From: Sphingosinicella microcystinivorans
GTDB taxonomy: Bacteria > Pseudomonadota > Alphaproteobacteria > Sphingomonadales > Sphingomonadaceae
Assembly: GCF_003634215.1 (NCBI RefSeq)
Contig: NZ_RBWX01000007.1
Span: 298,001-362,000 of the forward strand
DNA: 64,000 nt
Reading direction: 5' to 3'
Part shown: positions 1-8,537 of the stretch, one piece after another
Position numbering within the stretch: the stretch's first letter is position 1
Layout: every line of letters starts with the position of its first letter
The notes under the pieces: generated by a model
Databases searched by the model: none
The model's input: only the letters and a program-made list of their open reading frames with translations
Told to the model about the DNA's origin: nothing
Translations under genes and position numbers: made by a program

Positions 1-388
1 GGGACTGAAAAGCGCGGTGTTGCGTGCGGCCGGCGGGTCGGTGCCCGATCTGGCGGCGAGTTTTCAGCAGGCGGTGGTCGACTGTCTTGTCGATCGGACG
101 CGGATCGCGCTCGGGCGTATGCCGGAGGCGACGCGGCTTGTCGTGGCGGGCGGTGTCGCGGCGAACGGTGCGATCCGGGCAGCGCTGCAGCGGCTCGCCG
201 ACGACAGCGGCATCGGTTTCACCGCGCCGCCGCTCGCACTCTGCACGGACAATGCTGCGATGATCGCATGGGCCGGAATCGAACGGCTGCGCGCCGGATA
301 TACTGATGCGCTCGACGTGCCGGCGCGCGCGCGCTGGCCGCTCGATCCGGACGCGGAGCCGGTGCGCGGGGCAGGAGTGAAGGCATGA
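1..388 (+). CDS. tsaD: tRNA N6-adenosine threonylcarbamoyltransferase TsaD, 3' part
   Basis: The gene is cut by the window edge; frame 2 is open from base 2, and its first visible residues (GLKSAVLR) are typical of the middle of TsaD. The visible part ends with the family's C-terminal metal and nucleotide region, [16 protein letters not shown] followed by [12 protein letters not shown], whose Asp is an iron/zinc ligand in the family. TsaD works with TsaB, TsaC and TsaE to transfer threonylcarbamoyl to A37 of ANN-decoding tRNAs in the cytoplasm. Its TGA overlaps the ATG of gpsA by four bases (ATGA), so the two are probably co-transcribed and translationally coupled. A GTG at 17 is in frame but is not the true start. 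Confidence 0.93.
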   Translation, partial: GLKSAVLRAAGGSVPDLAASFQQAVVDCLVDRTRIALGRMPEATRLVVAGGVAANGAIRAALQRLADDSGIGFTAPPLALCTDNAAMIAWAGIERLRAGYTDALDVPARARWPLDPDAEPVRGAGVKA

Positions 389-1362
389 AGGTTGGCGTGA
401 TCGGCGGCGGCGCGTGGGGCACGGCGCTTGCGGAGGTCGCTGCGGGAAGCGGCGACGTGGTGCTGTGGGCGCGTGAGCCCGACGTGGTCGAGGACATCAA
501 TGTCGCGCGCGAGAACCGTCTGTTCCTGCCCGGCGTGCGGCTTTCCGAAGCGATCACCGCAACGGGTGATCTTGATGCGCTCGGCGATTGCGGGATGCTG
601 CTCGTCGTGGCGCCTGCGCAGCATGTGCGCAGCGTGCTTGGCGGCGTGCCGAACCGGGATACGCCGATCGTGCTCTGCGCCAAGGGCATTGAAGCGTCGA
701 CGCGGCGGCTCGTTGGCGAGGTGGCGGGCGAGGTGCTACCGGACGCGCCGCTCGCCGTGCTTTCCGGGCCGACGTTCGCGCGCGAGGTGGCGATGGGGCT
801 GCCGACCGCGATTACATTTGCGTGCGCCGACCGCGCGCTCGCCGAGCAGCTGATCGCGCGCATCGCTGCGCCGCGCTTCCGCCCTTACTGGACCGACGAC
901 GTGATTGGCGCGGAGGTGGGCGGCGCGATCAAGAACGTGCTCGCGATCGCGTGCGGCGTCGTCGTCGGGCGCAGGCTCGGCGAGAACGCGCGCGCCGCGC
1001 TCATCAGCCGGGGCTTTGCCGAAATGCTGCGCTTCGGCATCGCGAAGGGCGCGCGTTCCGAAACGATGCGCGGGCTCTCCGGGCTTGGCGATCTGGTGCT
1101 TACCTGCTCCTCGACGCAGTCGCGCAATTTCTCGCTTGGGCACGGGCTCGGTGAAGGCAAGAGCGCCGGGGAACTGCTCAGCGACCGGCTGACGGTGGCC
1201 GAAGGGGCGTTCACGGCGCCCGTCCTGCAGGCAGCGGCGGATGAGCTTGGCGTCGACATGCCGATCACGCGCGCGGTGTGCAGTTTGCTCGACGGCAGCG
1301 CGTCGGTGGATACGGTGATCGCCGAGCTGCTTTCCCGACCGCTGCGCAGCGAGGACATTTGA
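385..1362 (+). CDS. gpsA: glycerol-3-phosphate dehydrogenase [NAD(P)+]
   Basis: 325 residues, the normal GpsA length. The N-terminal Rossmann fold begins [17 protein letters not shown] with the GGGxWG dinucleotide loop. [11 protein letters not shown] (about 126-136) and [15 protein letters not shown] (about 178-192, with the catalytic Lys) mark the substrate site, and [14 protein letters not shown] with the SRNF signature follows near 230-250. It reduces dihydroxyacetone phosphate to sn-glycerol-3-phosphate, the backbone of membrane phospholipids. The start overlaps the tsaD stop (ATGA). No strong terminator follows; about 200 bases separate it from the next gene. Confidence 0.96.
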   Translation: MKVGVIGGGAWGTALAEVAAGSGDVVLWAREPDVVEDINVARENRLFLPGVRLSEAITATGDLDALGDCGMLLVVAPAQHVRSVLGGVPNRDTPIVLCAKGIEASTRRLVGEVAGEVLPDAPLAVLSGPTFAREVAMGLPTAITFACADRALAEQLIARIAAPRFRPYWTDDVIGAEVGGAIKNVLAIACGVVVGRRLGENARAALISRGFAEMLRFGIAKGARSETMRGLSGLGDLVLTCSSTQSRNFSLGHGLGEGKSAGELLSDRLTVAEGAFTAPVLQAAADELGVDMPITRAVCSLLDGSASVDTVIAELLSRPLRSEDI

Positions 1363-1451
1363 GTCAGCTCTTGTCGGCAAATTTTACAACCGAATAACAA
1401 GATTGCTGTGCCGGAATATTAACCATATGTTTTCGCTGAGTTTCGCCAATG

Positions 1452-1467
1452 TGGCGCGGCTCTTGCT
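1452..1467 (+). promoter_or_regulatory. candidate sigma54 (RpoN) -24/-12 promoter
   Basis: TGGCGCG, four bases, then TTGCT. This matches the RpoN consensus TGGCACG-N4-TTGCW at every fixed position except A to G in the -24 element, with the GG and GC exactly ten bases apart. It lies about 93 bases before the ATG of the PEP-CTERM protease, implying a leader of roughly 80 bases. RpoN with the PrsK/PrsR pair is known to drive PEP-CTERM genes in other bacteria, so both position and partner gene fit. Transcription start and activator sites were not determined. Confidence 0.6.
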
Positions 1468-1512
1468 TGGACCCGCCCCATCTGCGTGACCGCCACGCGG
1501 CACGCCGTGCGT

Positions 1513-1530
1513 ACCCCTGCTGGGAGGGGT
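1513..1530 (+). other. small hairpin in the protease 5' leader
   Basis: ACCCCT, a six-base loop, then AGGGGT, lying 30 bases before the ATG at 1560. It is downstream of the candidate sigma54 promoter, so it would be in the leader RNA. It could be a leader hairpin or simply chance in GC-rich DNA; the 'ttgcg' after it is a poor terminator tail. Confidence 0.3.
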
Positions 1531-1559
1531 TTGCGTCTCTGGTATCAGGGTGGGAAAAC

Positions 1560-2729
1560 ATGCAAAAATCCATTCTCGTTGGAGCCTCTGCGATTGCGCT
1601 GGGGCTGGTTGCTTCGTCGTCTGCGCTTGCCGGTGGAATCACCAAGGTTTCGATGGCGGACAACAAGGCTCTGCTGCAGCCGAAGCTGGTGGTTTCAAGC
1701 GCCAGCCAGGTGAACGATCCGCAATTTAAGATTGGAGCGAGCGCCTATTCGGGCGTCGGCGGTCTCATCATGAACACGGATTCGCTCGATGCGGCTGGGT
1801 TCATCACGGTCTGCACCGGCACCTTTATCGCCGCGGATGTCGTCGTCACGGCGGCGCACTGCGTTGATGATTCCGATCTCAACCGGATCCGCTTCCGCAC
1901 GGGCGCGGGCAATGGCCTTGCCGGCACGACCTTTGACGCCGAATACGAAGCCTTCAGCTACTGGGTCCATCCCGACTTCGATTTTCCGAGCAACGACATC
2001 GCGTTCATCAAGCTGAAGAAATCGGCGGCGAACGGCGAAGAGATCTACGGGGTCTACACGGAGAACGATGAACTCGGCCAGATTCACACCAAGGTGGGCT
2101 TCGGCACGACCGGCGAAGGCACGGCGGGCACGCGCGGCATCACGCCCGCGACGGACGATTTCGACAAGCGCGCCGGTAACAACATTTACGAAGGGCTCGG
2201 CAGCGACATTTTCTCGGATGTCGGCGACGGCGTGCTGCTGTTCGACTTTGACAGCGGCCTCGACGAGAATGACGTGTTCGGCACGGTGGACCGCGCCTTC
2301 TGCGGCGGGCTCGAACTCTGCTTCGCGCACGACACCGGCGTCGTGATCGACGGCGTGAGGACGGAAGCGAACAGCTCGCCGGGCGATTCGGGTGGTCCGA
2401 CCTTCATCGACGGCCTGATCGCGGGCATCACCTCGTTCGGCATCACCGGGGGCATATTCGACGGCGGTTGCGGCCCGGGCTTCATCGATCCCGATTCGAA
2501 CGCGCCTGGCGTCGATGCGGGCGTTACGCCGGTGTCGAACGCCTGCACCAACTCGAGCTTCGGCGAGATATCGGGCGACACGCGCGTGTCGTTCTACCTC
2601 GACGAGATCTATGCGATGCTGCGGGGCGACCTGCGCATGATCTTCCTGCCCGAGCCGGGCATGATCGGCCTGTTCGGGCTTGGTGTCGTCGGAGCGCTCG
2701 CCGCGCGCCGCCGCCGCAAGACCGCATAA
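1560..2729 (+). CDS. PEP-CTERM-anchored trypsin-like serine protease
   Basis: 389 residues from the ATG at 1560; an open extension back to 1449 has no secretion signal and is rejected. Residues 1-24 are a clear signal peptide ending SALA. The S1 catalytic triad is visible: TAAHC (His100), SNDIAFIKL (Asp146) and SPGDSGGP (Ser277). The C terminus carries a PEP-CTERM sorting tail: PEP at 364-366, one hydrophobic helix, then RRRRK. The family model is export by Sec, then cleavage and transfer by exosortase to the envelope or matrix; no exosortase lies in this window. The substrate is unknown. It stands alone after gpsA behind its own candidate sigma54 promoter. Confidence 0.9.
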   Translation: MQKSILVGASAIALGLVASSSALAGGITKVSMADNKALLQPKLVVSSASQVNDPQFKIGASAYSGVGGLIMNTDSLDAAGFITVCTGTFIAADVVVTAAHCVDDSDLNRIRFRTGAGNGLAGTTFDAEYEAFSYWVHPDFDFPSNDIAFIKLKKSAANGEEIYGVYTENDELGQIHTKVGFGTTGEGTAGTRGITPATDDFDKRAGNNIYEGLGSDIFSDVGDGVLLFDFDSGLDENDVFGTVDRAFCGGLELCFAHDTGVVIDGVRTEANSSPGDSGGPTFIDGLIAGITSFGITGGIFDGGCGPGFIDPDSNAPGVDAGVTPVSNACTNSSFGEISGDTRVSFYLDEIYAMLRGDLRMIFLPEPGMIGLFGLGVVGALAARRRRKTA

Positions 2730-2772
2730 CTTCCCCCGAACGCCGCAGCCCCCCGGCCCGCGGCGTTTCTAA

Positions 2773-2809
2773 AAAGGCATCGCCGTCAGAAATCGACGGC
2801 GATGCCTTT
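2773..2809 (-). terminator. terminator hairpin overlapping the sdhAF4-like 3' end
   Basis: A perfect 15-bp inverted repeat (2773-2787 and 2795-2809) with a seven-base loop. Read on the minus strand the second arm ends in TTT and is followed by TT, giving a U-tract, so it is best as the terminator of the minus-strand small gene. The TGA stop of that gene (2786-2788) lies at the hairpin loop edge, so the last codons of the gene form one stem arm. It may also slow plus-strand transcripts from the protease. Confidence 0.75.
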
Positions 2810-2929
2810 CCTTTCCCAGTCTCCGTAACGCACCGGATCAGGGCCGGCGGGTCCGCCCTCTTCCTTCACCTTCGGCGCCGCATCGGGCTTCAAGGGCTTG
2901 GCCGCTTTCGCGGGCTTCTTCTCTTCCAT
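2786..2929 (-). CDS. succinate dehydrogenase assembly factor 4-like (DUF1674)
   Basis: A 47-residue reading frame on the minus strand. After a Lys/Ala/Pro-rich start it ends in the hallmark DUF1674 tail, GPDPVRYGDWERKGIAVDF (the family pattern is GPxPTRYGDWExKGxxxDF). SdhAF4 proteins bind flavinylated SdhA and help assemble succinate dehydrogenase, in mitochondria and in alphaproteobacteria. The start ATG has GGAAGAG just upstream. The gene lies alone between the protease and the SDR, transcribed divergently from the SDR. The tail match makes the family assignment strong despite the small size. Confidence 0.85.
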   Translation of the reverse strand: MEEKKPAKAAKPLKPDAAPKVKEEGGPAGPDPVRYGDWERKGIAVDF

Positions 2930-3011
2930 CGGGCTCTTCCACCATATTCATAGCTGTGCGTGCGCGGGCGGGCGCGGCACCATGCGGGTGAGATAGGGGG
3001 AGGCAGACGAC

Positions 3012-3836
3012 ATGAAAAGCCTTGAAGGCCGAGCCATTGCCGTAACGGGCGCCGGAAGCGGCATCGGGCGCGCGCTCGCGATCGGGCTCGCCAAGCGCGG
3101 GGCGAAGCTGGCGCTTTCCGACAAGGACGCGGCCGGTCTCGCCGAGACCGCGCGGATGCTCGGCAACTATCCGCATACAAGCACGACGTTCGACGTGACG
3201 GACGAAGCGGCGCTGAAAGATTGGATCGATGCCGCCGCCGCCGAATTCGGCAAGCTCGACGGCATCATCAACAACGCGGGGCTTTCGGTGGTGGCGCCGT
3301 TCGCAGACACGCCGAAGGCCGATTTCGACCGGGTGATGGCGGTGAACTTCGATGCGGTGGTGAACGGCTGCCGTCATGCCATCCCGCACCTGCGGAAATC
3401 CAAGGATGCGTGGCTGGTGAACATCTCTTCGGTTTTCGGCATGATGGGCTACCCCACCCAGTCCGCCTACAACGCTTCCAAATATGCGGTGCGTGGGCTC
3501 ACCGAGGCGCTGTATCTGGAACTCGCCGAGACCGATCCACACATCAGCGTGATCCGCGTGCACCCCGGCGGCATCAAGACCAACGTCGCGCGCAACGCGA
3601 AGTTCATCAAGAGCATGGACGGACGGACAAATGCGCTCGATTCCGGCGACGAATTCGAAAAGGCCGCGCGCACCACGCCCGACGAGGCGGCCGAAACGAT
3701 CATCCGCGGTATGGAGCGGGGACAGCACCGTGTGCTCATCGGCAACGATGCGCGCTTCATCGACCTGATGACACGCTTGTTCCCGGTTGGATATTTCCGG
3801 CGCATCGGCGGCTTCCTCGGCAGCGGAAAGTCTTGA
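3012..3836 (+). CDS. SDR family NAD(P)-dependent oxidoreductase
   Basis: 274 residues. Classical SDR features are in order: TGxxxGIG cofactor loop (TGAGSGIG, 12-19), NNAG (87-90), catalytic Ser near 139-140, and YNASK with Tyr153 and Lys157. The acidic residue after strand 2 (SDKDA) suggests NAD(H), but this is an inference. After the core comes the longer C-terminal half usual in SDRs acting on lipids or hydrophobic alcohols. GGGGGAGG lies eight bases before the ATG. The substrate cannot be told from the sequence. The neighbours (sdhAF4-like gene and htpX) give no functional hint. Confidence 0.88.
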   Translation: MKSLEGRAIAVTGAGSGIGRALAIGLAKRGAKLALSDKDAAGLAETARMLGNYPHTSTTFDVTDEAALKDWIDAAAAEFGKLDGIINNAGLSVVAPFADTPKADFDRVMAVNFDAVVNGCRHAIPHLRKSKDAWLVNISSVFGMMGYPTQSAYNASKYAVRGLTEALYLELAETDPHISVIRVHPGGIKTNVARNAKFIKSMDGRTNALDSGDEFEKAARTTPDEAAETIIRGMERGQHRVLIGNDARFIDLMTRLFPVGYFRRIGGFLGSGKS

Positions 3837-3893
3837 AGCGGGGCGGGCGGCTCCCGATAATATGACGCGAGGAACGAAGGAGCCTCGCGTAAC

Positions 3894-4808
3894 ATGGGTC
3901 AGATGAAGACGGTGATGCTGCTGGCGGCGCTGACGGCGCTGTTCATGGGGCTGGGCTACATGCTCGGCGGCAGTGGCGGTGCGCTGATCGCGCTTCTGAT
4001 TTCCGGCGGCATGAATCTGTTCGCGATCTGGAACGCGGACAAGATGGTGCTGCGGATGCACAACGCGCGCGAGGTGGACGAACGGAGCGCACCGGAATTC
4101 GTGGGCCTGGTGAAAAACCTCGCGCTGCGTGCGGGCCTGCCGATGCCGAAAGTGTTCATCATCGATACCGATGCCCCGAACGCGTTCGCGACGGGACGCA
4201 ACCCGGAGAACGCCGCGGTTGCGGCAACCACCGGCCTGCTGCGCATCCTCGACCGGGACGAGATCGAGGCGGTGATGGCGCATGAACTCGGCCACGTGAA
4301 AAATCGCGACACACTGCTGATGACGGTGACGGCGACGCTGGCCGGCGCAATTTCGATGCTTGGCAATTTCGCGTTGTTTGCGGGCGGCAACAACCGTAAC
4401 CCGCTCGCGATCATCGCGGCAGTGATCGTTGCGCCGCTGGCCGCGATGCTGGTGCAGATGGCGATCAGCCGCACGCGTGAATATGGCGCGGACCGCGCGG
4501 GTGCCGAAATCAGCGGCAAGCCGATGAAGCTCGCCTCCGCACTCCAGAAGCTCGCGGCGGGCGCGGCGCGCATCCCCAACCCCTATGCGCAGAGGAATCC
4601 GGCGGCGGCGCAGCTCTATATCGTCGAGCCGCTGATGGGCGGCGGCATGGACAATCTGTTCTCCACGCACCCGAACCCTGAAAACCGCGTCGCGGCGCTC
4701 AGCCGCATCGCGCAGGACATGGGGCAGGGCACGCGTCCGCAGAGCATTCAGGAGGCCGCCCAGCGCGGCCGTGTGAGCGCGCTCGATCCGCTCAAGCGTC
4801 GTCGCTGA
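3894..4808 (+). CDS. htpX: membrane zinc metalloprotease HtpX
   Basis: 304 residues, M48B family. Two N-terminal hydrophobic segments (about 5-25 and 29-48) precede the zinc motif HELGH (130-134). The third ligand Glu lies in SRTREYGAD (about 196), and two further hydrophobic stretches lie at about 147-165 and 170-190. HtpX degrades misfolded inner-membrane proteins together with FtsH. A GGAG motif lies 11 bases before the ATG; a second ATG nine bases later would also work. It is followed closely by rsmB, a common alphaproteobacterial arrangement. Confidence 0.95.
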   Translation: MGQMKTVMLLAALTALFMGLGYMLGGSGGALIALLISGGMNLFAIWNADKMVLRMHNAREVDERSAPEFVGLVKNLALRAGLPMPKVFIIDTDAPNAFATGRNPENAAVAATTGLLRILDRDEIEAVMAHELGHVKNRDTLLMTVTATLAGAISMLGNFALFAGGNNRNPLAIIAAVIVAPLAAMLVQMAISRTREYGADRAGAEISGKPMKLASALQKLAAGAARIPNPYAQRNPAAAQLYIVEPLMGGGMDNLFSTHPNPENRVAALSRIAQDMGQGTRPQSIQEAAQRGRVSALDPLKRRR

Positions 4809-4810
4809 GC

Positions 4811-6076
4811 ATGGAGCAGATTTCCGGTGTACCCGCGCGCGCCGCGGCGCTCGCGCTCCTGCAAGCCGTGCTTTGGCGCGGCGAGCCGCTTGACCGCAGC
4901 ATCGACCGCGCGTTCCGCAAGCTCGATGCGCCCGCCGATCGCGGCCTCGCGCGCGCCATCGTTTCGGGCGTGCTGCGGCATCTTCCCGATCTCGATGCGC
5001 TGATCGACGGCGCAACGAAGAAGCCGCTGCCCGACGATGCCCGCGCGCGCATGGTGCTGCGCATGGCGCTCGTTCAGACGATCCTGCTGGAAACGCCGCC
5101 GCACGCGGTGATCGCGACGGCGCTGCCGCTCCTTGAAGGCGGACCGCGCAGGCTTGCGCACGGGGTGCTTTCTACCCTGCTGAAGCAGGGCGCGACGCTG
5201 CCGTCTCCGCCCACGCTGCCTGATATGTGGACGGTGCGCTGGGGCACATCGTGGGGCGAGGATGTGATCGCGGCTGCTTCCGTGGGGCTTGGGGCGGAGC
5301 CGCCGCTCGACCTGACGCTGCGGGATGCTGCCGATACGGCGGCGTGGGTGGAACGGCTGGGCGGTACGTCGCTGGTGCCCGGCCATGTCCGGCTCGCGCG
5401 GCATGGGCGCATCGAAGAGCTGCCGGGATTCGAAGAGGGCGCATGGTGGGTGCAGGATCTGGCGGCGTCGCTGCCCGCGCGGTTGCTGGCCGCAAAGGCG
5501 GGAGAGACGGTCGCCGATCTTTGCGCGGCACCGGGCGGCAAGACACTGCAGCTTGCCGCGGCAGGCGCGCAGGTGATCGCGCTCGACATTTCCGAAAATC
5601 GCATTGCGCGGGTACGCGAAAATCTCGAACGCACGGCGCTTTCGGCGGAGGTGGTCGCGGCTGACGCGCTGAAGTGGAAACCGCCTGCGCTGCTCGATGC
5701 CGTGCTGCTCGATGCGCCTTGTTCGGGCACCGGCATCTTCCGGCGGCACCCGGACGTCCTCCACCTGAAATCGGCGCGCCAGATCGGCGAACTCGTGCGG
5801 ATGCAGGCAGCGCTGATGGATCATGCGTTCGACACGCTGAAGCCCGGCGGGCGGATGCTCTATTGCGTGTGTTCGCTGGAACGGGACGAAGGCGAGTCGC
5901 AGGTCGCGGCGTTCCTTTCGCGGACGCCGTGGGCGCGCGTGATCCCGGTGGCGCCGGATGAACCTCCTGCCGGAATCGCGCCGAATCCCGAGGGTTTCGT
6001 GCGGACACTGCCCGGCCAGCTTGCCGCCGACGGGGGCCTCGACGGGTTTTTCATGGCGCGCATCGCGAGGGTTTGA
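4811..6076 (+). CDS. rsmB: RsmB/NOP-type rRNA (cytosine-C5) methyltransferase
   Basis: 421 residues with an N-terminal NusB-like RNA-binding helical domain (about 5-130) and a C-terminal SAM methyltransferase. Motifs include [14 protein letters not shown] (motif I, about 236-249), [16 protein letters not shown] with Cys304, and [12 protein letters not shown] with the catalytic Cys354. RsmB methylates C967 of 16S rRNA in E. coli; the exact target here is inferred. The ATG lies two bases after the htpX stop, so it is co-transcribed. Its TGA is just ahead of rpe. Confidence 0.9.
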   Translation: MEQISGVPARAAALALLQAVLWRGEPLDRSIDRAFRKLDAPADRGLARAIVSGVLRHLPDLDALIDGATKKPLPDDARARMVLRMALVQTILLETPPHAVIATALPLLEGGPRRLAHGVLSTLLKQGATLPSPPTLPDMWTVRWGTSWGEDVIAAASVGLGAEPPLDLTLRDAADTAAWVERLGGTSLVPGHVRLARHGRIEELPGFEEGAWWVQDLAASLPARLLAAKAGETVADLCAAPGGKTLQLAAAGAQVIALDISENRIARVRENLERTALSAEVVAADALKWKPPALLDAVLLDAPCSGTGIFRRHPDVLHLKSARQIGELVRMQAALMDHAFDTLKPGGRMLYCVCSLERDEGESQVAAFLSRTPWARVIPVAPDEPPAGIAPNPEGFVRTLPGQLAADGGLDGFFMARIARV

Positions 6077-6120
6077 GGCGCGAATTTGACCTCCCGGCAC
6101 GGGATGTTAAAGCCGGTCAC

Positions 6121-6792
6121 ATGCAGCAGCCTGTCCGTATCGCGCCTTCCATCCTTTCCGCTGATTTTGCCGAGCTCGGCGCCGAGGTGCGCCGCATCGA
6201 TGCGGCGGGTGCGGACTATATCCATGTCGATGTGATGGATGGGCATTTTGTGCCCAACATCACGATCGGACCTGCCGTGGTGAAGGCGTTGCGGCCGCAC
6301 ACGGCGAAACCCTTCGACGTGCATCTGATGATCGCGCCGGTCGATCCGTATCTCGAAGCCTTCGCGGCAGCGGGCGCGGACATTCTTTCCGTGCACCCCG
6401 AATCGGGGCCGCACCTGCACCGCACGGTCCAGACGATCCGCGCGCTCGGCAAGAAGGCGGGCGTGGTGCTCAATCCCGCGACGCCGCTCAGCGTGCTCGA
6501 CTATGTGATCGAAGATCTCGATCTTGTGCTCGTGATGAGCGTGAATCCTGGTTTCGGCGGGCAGTCGTTTATCGACAGCCAGCTTCGCAAGATCGAGGCG
6601 ATCCGCAAGCTGATCGACGCGACCGGCAAGACCATCGACCTTGAAGTCGACGGCGGCATCGACACGGCGACCGCGCCGCGCGCCATCGCGGCGGGCGCGG
6701 ACGTGCTTGTGGCGGGGACGGCGACGTTCCGCGGCGGCCCGGATGCCTACGGAGCAAACATCGCGCGGCTACGCGGAGGCGGCGCGGCGTGA
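6121..6792 (+). CDS. rpe: ribulose-phosphate 3-epimerase
   Basis: 223 residues from the ATG at 6121, giving [20 protein letters not shown], the usual N terminus. An upstream TTG at 6073 overlapping the rsmB stop would add 16 unmatched residues and is rejected. TIM-barrel motifs: [14 protein letters not shown] (metal and catalytic Asp), [24 protein letters not shown] and the phosphate site VAGTATF. It interconverts ribulose-5-phosphate and xylulose-5-phosphate in the pentose phosphate pathway. Its stop overlaps the GTG of the heparinase-like gene. Confidence 0.96.
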   Translation: MQQPVRIAPSILSADFAELGAEVRRIDAAGADYIHVDVMDGHFVPNITIGPAVVKALRPHTAKPFDVHLMIAPVDPYLEAFAAAGADILSVHPESGPHLHRTVQTIRALGKKAGVVLNPATPLSVLDYVIEDLDLVLVMSVNPGFGGQSFIDSQLRKIEAIRKLIDATGKTIDLEVDGGIDTATAPRAIAAGADVLVAGTATFRGGPDAYGANIARLRGGGAA

Positions 6793-8522
6793 GTGATGCG
6801 GGCGGCAGGGACGACGGCGGGCGAGACGGCCAGCGCTTGACGCGCGGGCGCGGTGCTGCGCGGACGCTCGGTGCGCGCCTCTCTGAAAAGCTCGCCCGCA
6901 TCGGCTATGCGACGCCGCTCCACAACCGCAAGCTGCGCGGACGGCCGCCGCTGAAACTGCTCGCCGTGACGGCGGACCCGATTGCAGGCGATATTGCCCA
7001 GGGCCGGGAGATCACCGCGGGCAAGCTCAGCTTCGGCGGGCATACGGAAGCGGTCCGCACACTCAACTTCGCGACGTCGCGCGCGCCCCTTGCGTGGCGG
7101 GAATGGTTACACGGCTTCGAATGGCTGCGCGACCTTGCGGCGGCAAGTGACCGCAAGAAGGGCGCGATCATTGCCGAGCTGGTCGTCGAGGCGTGGCTCG
7201 CCAGCTACCGCGAGTACGACGAACTCGCATGGCGCGCCGATCTCGCGGGACGGCGGCTGATGTTCTGGCCGCTGTATGCGCCCTATATCCTGTCGCGCAG
7301 CGAGCCGATCTATCGCAGCCTCGTGCTCAATCATCTCGCCCGCGCCGCACGCCATGTGGACCGCGCGTGCGAGAAGATGCCCGAAGGCATGCCGCGCGTG
7401 GAGGCGTCGGCAGGCTTGCTTGCGGCGGGGCTCATCCTGCCCGAAGGTGCGGCGCGGACGGTGCGTGCGGAAAACGCGCTGCGGAAGGCGCTCGAAGACG
7501 TGCTGCTTCCGGGTGGCGGGGTTGCGAGCCGGCGGCCTTCGGACGCGCTTGCGCTGCTCGAACGGCTGCTGACGCTCCGCGCCTTTTATGAAGCGCGCAA
7601 GACCGAGGTTTCCGAAGTTGTCGCCGAGGCGATCGAGACGGTTTCGTCGGGCGTGAAGGGCCTGATGCTCGGTGACGGGCGGCTCGCTTCGATCCACGGC
7701 GGTAACGTCTGCGCGCCAGAGCGGATCGCAAAGGCGCTCGCGCTTGTCGGCGGCAACGTGCGGCCGACGCGGAACGGCGCATCATCCGGTTTCCAGCGCA
7801 TGGATGCGGGCAAGACCGTAATCATCGTCGATGCGGGTCCGCCGCCCGCGAAGGACGCGGGCAGCGGTGCGCACGCGGGCACGCTCGCCTTCGAAATGTC
7901 GGACGGCGACGCGCGCATGATCATCAACTGCGGCGGCTCGGACGGCGCGGCGGCGGCGCTGCCGGATGCCCTTGCCGGTTTGCTGCGTACGACGGCGGCG
8001 CATTCGACGCTCATCGTGAACGATACCAATTCAACGCGGCTGCTCGGCGGCGGCGGGCTCGGCAAGGGCGTCGGCGAAGTCGTCGTTACGCGCCATGAGA
8101 GTGAGGAGGGCTGCTGGCTCGACGCGACGCACGACGGCTATGCGAAGCGCTTCGGCGTCATCCATCGCCGCCGCATCTTCCTTGCCGCCGACGGGCGCGA
8201 CATTCGGGGCGAGGATGCACTCGAACCCGCGCGCGCGACACGGCTGCTCGGGCGCCGCAAGGCGCTGCCGTTCGACGTGCGTTTCCACCTCGCGCCGGGT
8301 GTCGAGGCGACGCCGACGGCAGACGGCAAGGGCGCGCTTGTGAAGATGGCGGCGGGGCGCGTGTGGCAGATGAAGGTGCGCGGCGGCCACCTGACGGTTG
8401 ACGAGAGCATCTTCGTCGACGAAAGCGGCAAACATCGCAGCGTGGCGCAGATCGTTGTCAGCGGCGAAACGGAAAGTGGCGGCGCGACGGTCAAGTGGTC
8501 GTTCAAGCGCGCAAGCAAGTAA
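6789..8522 (+). CDS. heparinase II/III family protein
   Basis: 577 residues from a GTG that overlaps the rpe stop (GTGA). The N-terminal half is an alpha-helical toroid-like region; the C-terminal half, from about residue 330, is beta-rich with the heparinase II/III-like features seen near [14 protein letters not shown] and [22 protein letters not shown]. There is no signal peptide, which is unusual for a polysaccharide lyase and typical of this alphaproteobacterial subgroup placed next to purH. The subgroup's substrate is unknown to me. Coupling to rpe and 15 bases to purH suggest one transcript. Confidence 0.82.
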   Translation: MSDAGGRDDGGRDGQRLTRGRGAARTLGARLSEKLARIGYATPLHNRKLRGRPPLKLLAVTADPIAGDIAQGREITAGKLSFGGHTEAVRTLNFATSRAPLAWREWLHGFEWLRDLAAASDRKKGAIIAELVVEAWLASYREYDELAWRADLAGRRLMFWPLYAPYILSRSEPIYRSLVLNHLARAARHVDRACEKMPEGMPRVEASAGLLAAGLILPEGAARTVRAENALRKALEDVLLPGGGVASRRPSDALALLERLLTLRAFYEARKTEVSEVVAEAIETVSSGVKGLMLGDGRLASIHGGNVCAPERIAKALALVGGNVRPTRNGASSGFQRMDAGKTVIIVDAGPPPAKDAGSGAHAGTLAFEMSDGDARMIINCGGSDGAAAALPDALAGLLRTTAAHSTLIVNDTNSTRLLGGGGLGKGVGEVVVTRHESEEGCWLDATHDGYAKRFGVIHRRRIFLAADGRDIRGEDALEPARATRLLGRRKALPFDVRFHLAPGVEATPTADGKGALVKMAAGRVWQMKVRGGHLTVDESIFVDESGKHRSVAQIVVSGETESGGATVKWSFKRASK

Positions 8523-8537
8523 CAGGCAGGACATACG

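Noticed and set aside
2838-5015. A 725-residue open frame on the minus strand under the SDR, htpX and rsmB genes
   Set aside because: An antisense shadow of high-GC coding DNA: Arg/His/Ala-rich with no domain features, fully covering well-supported plus-strand genes.
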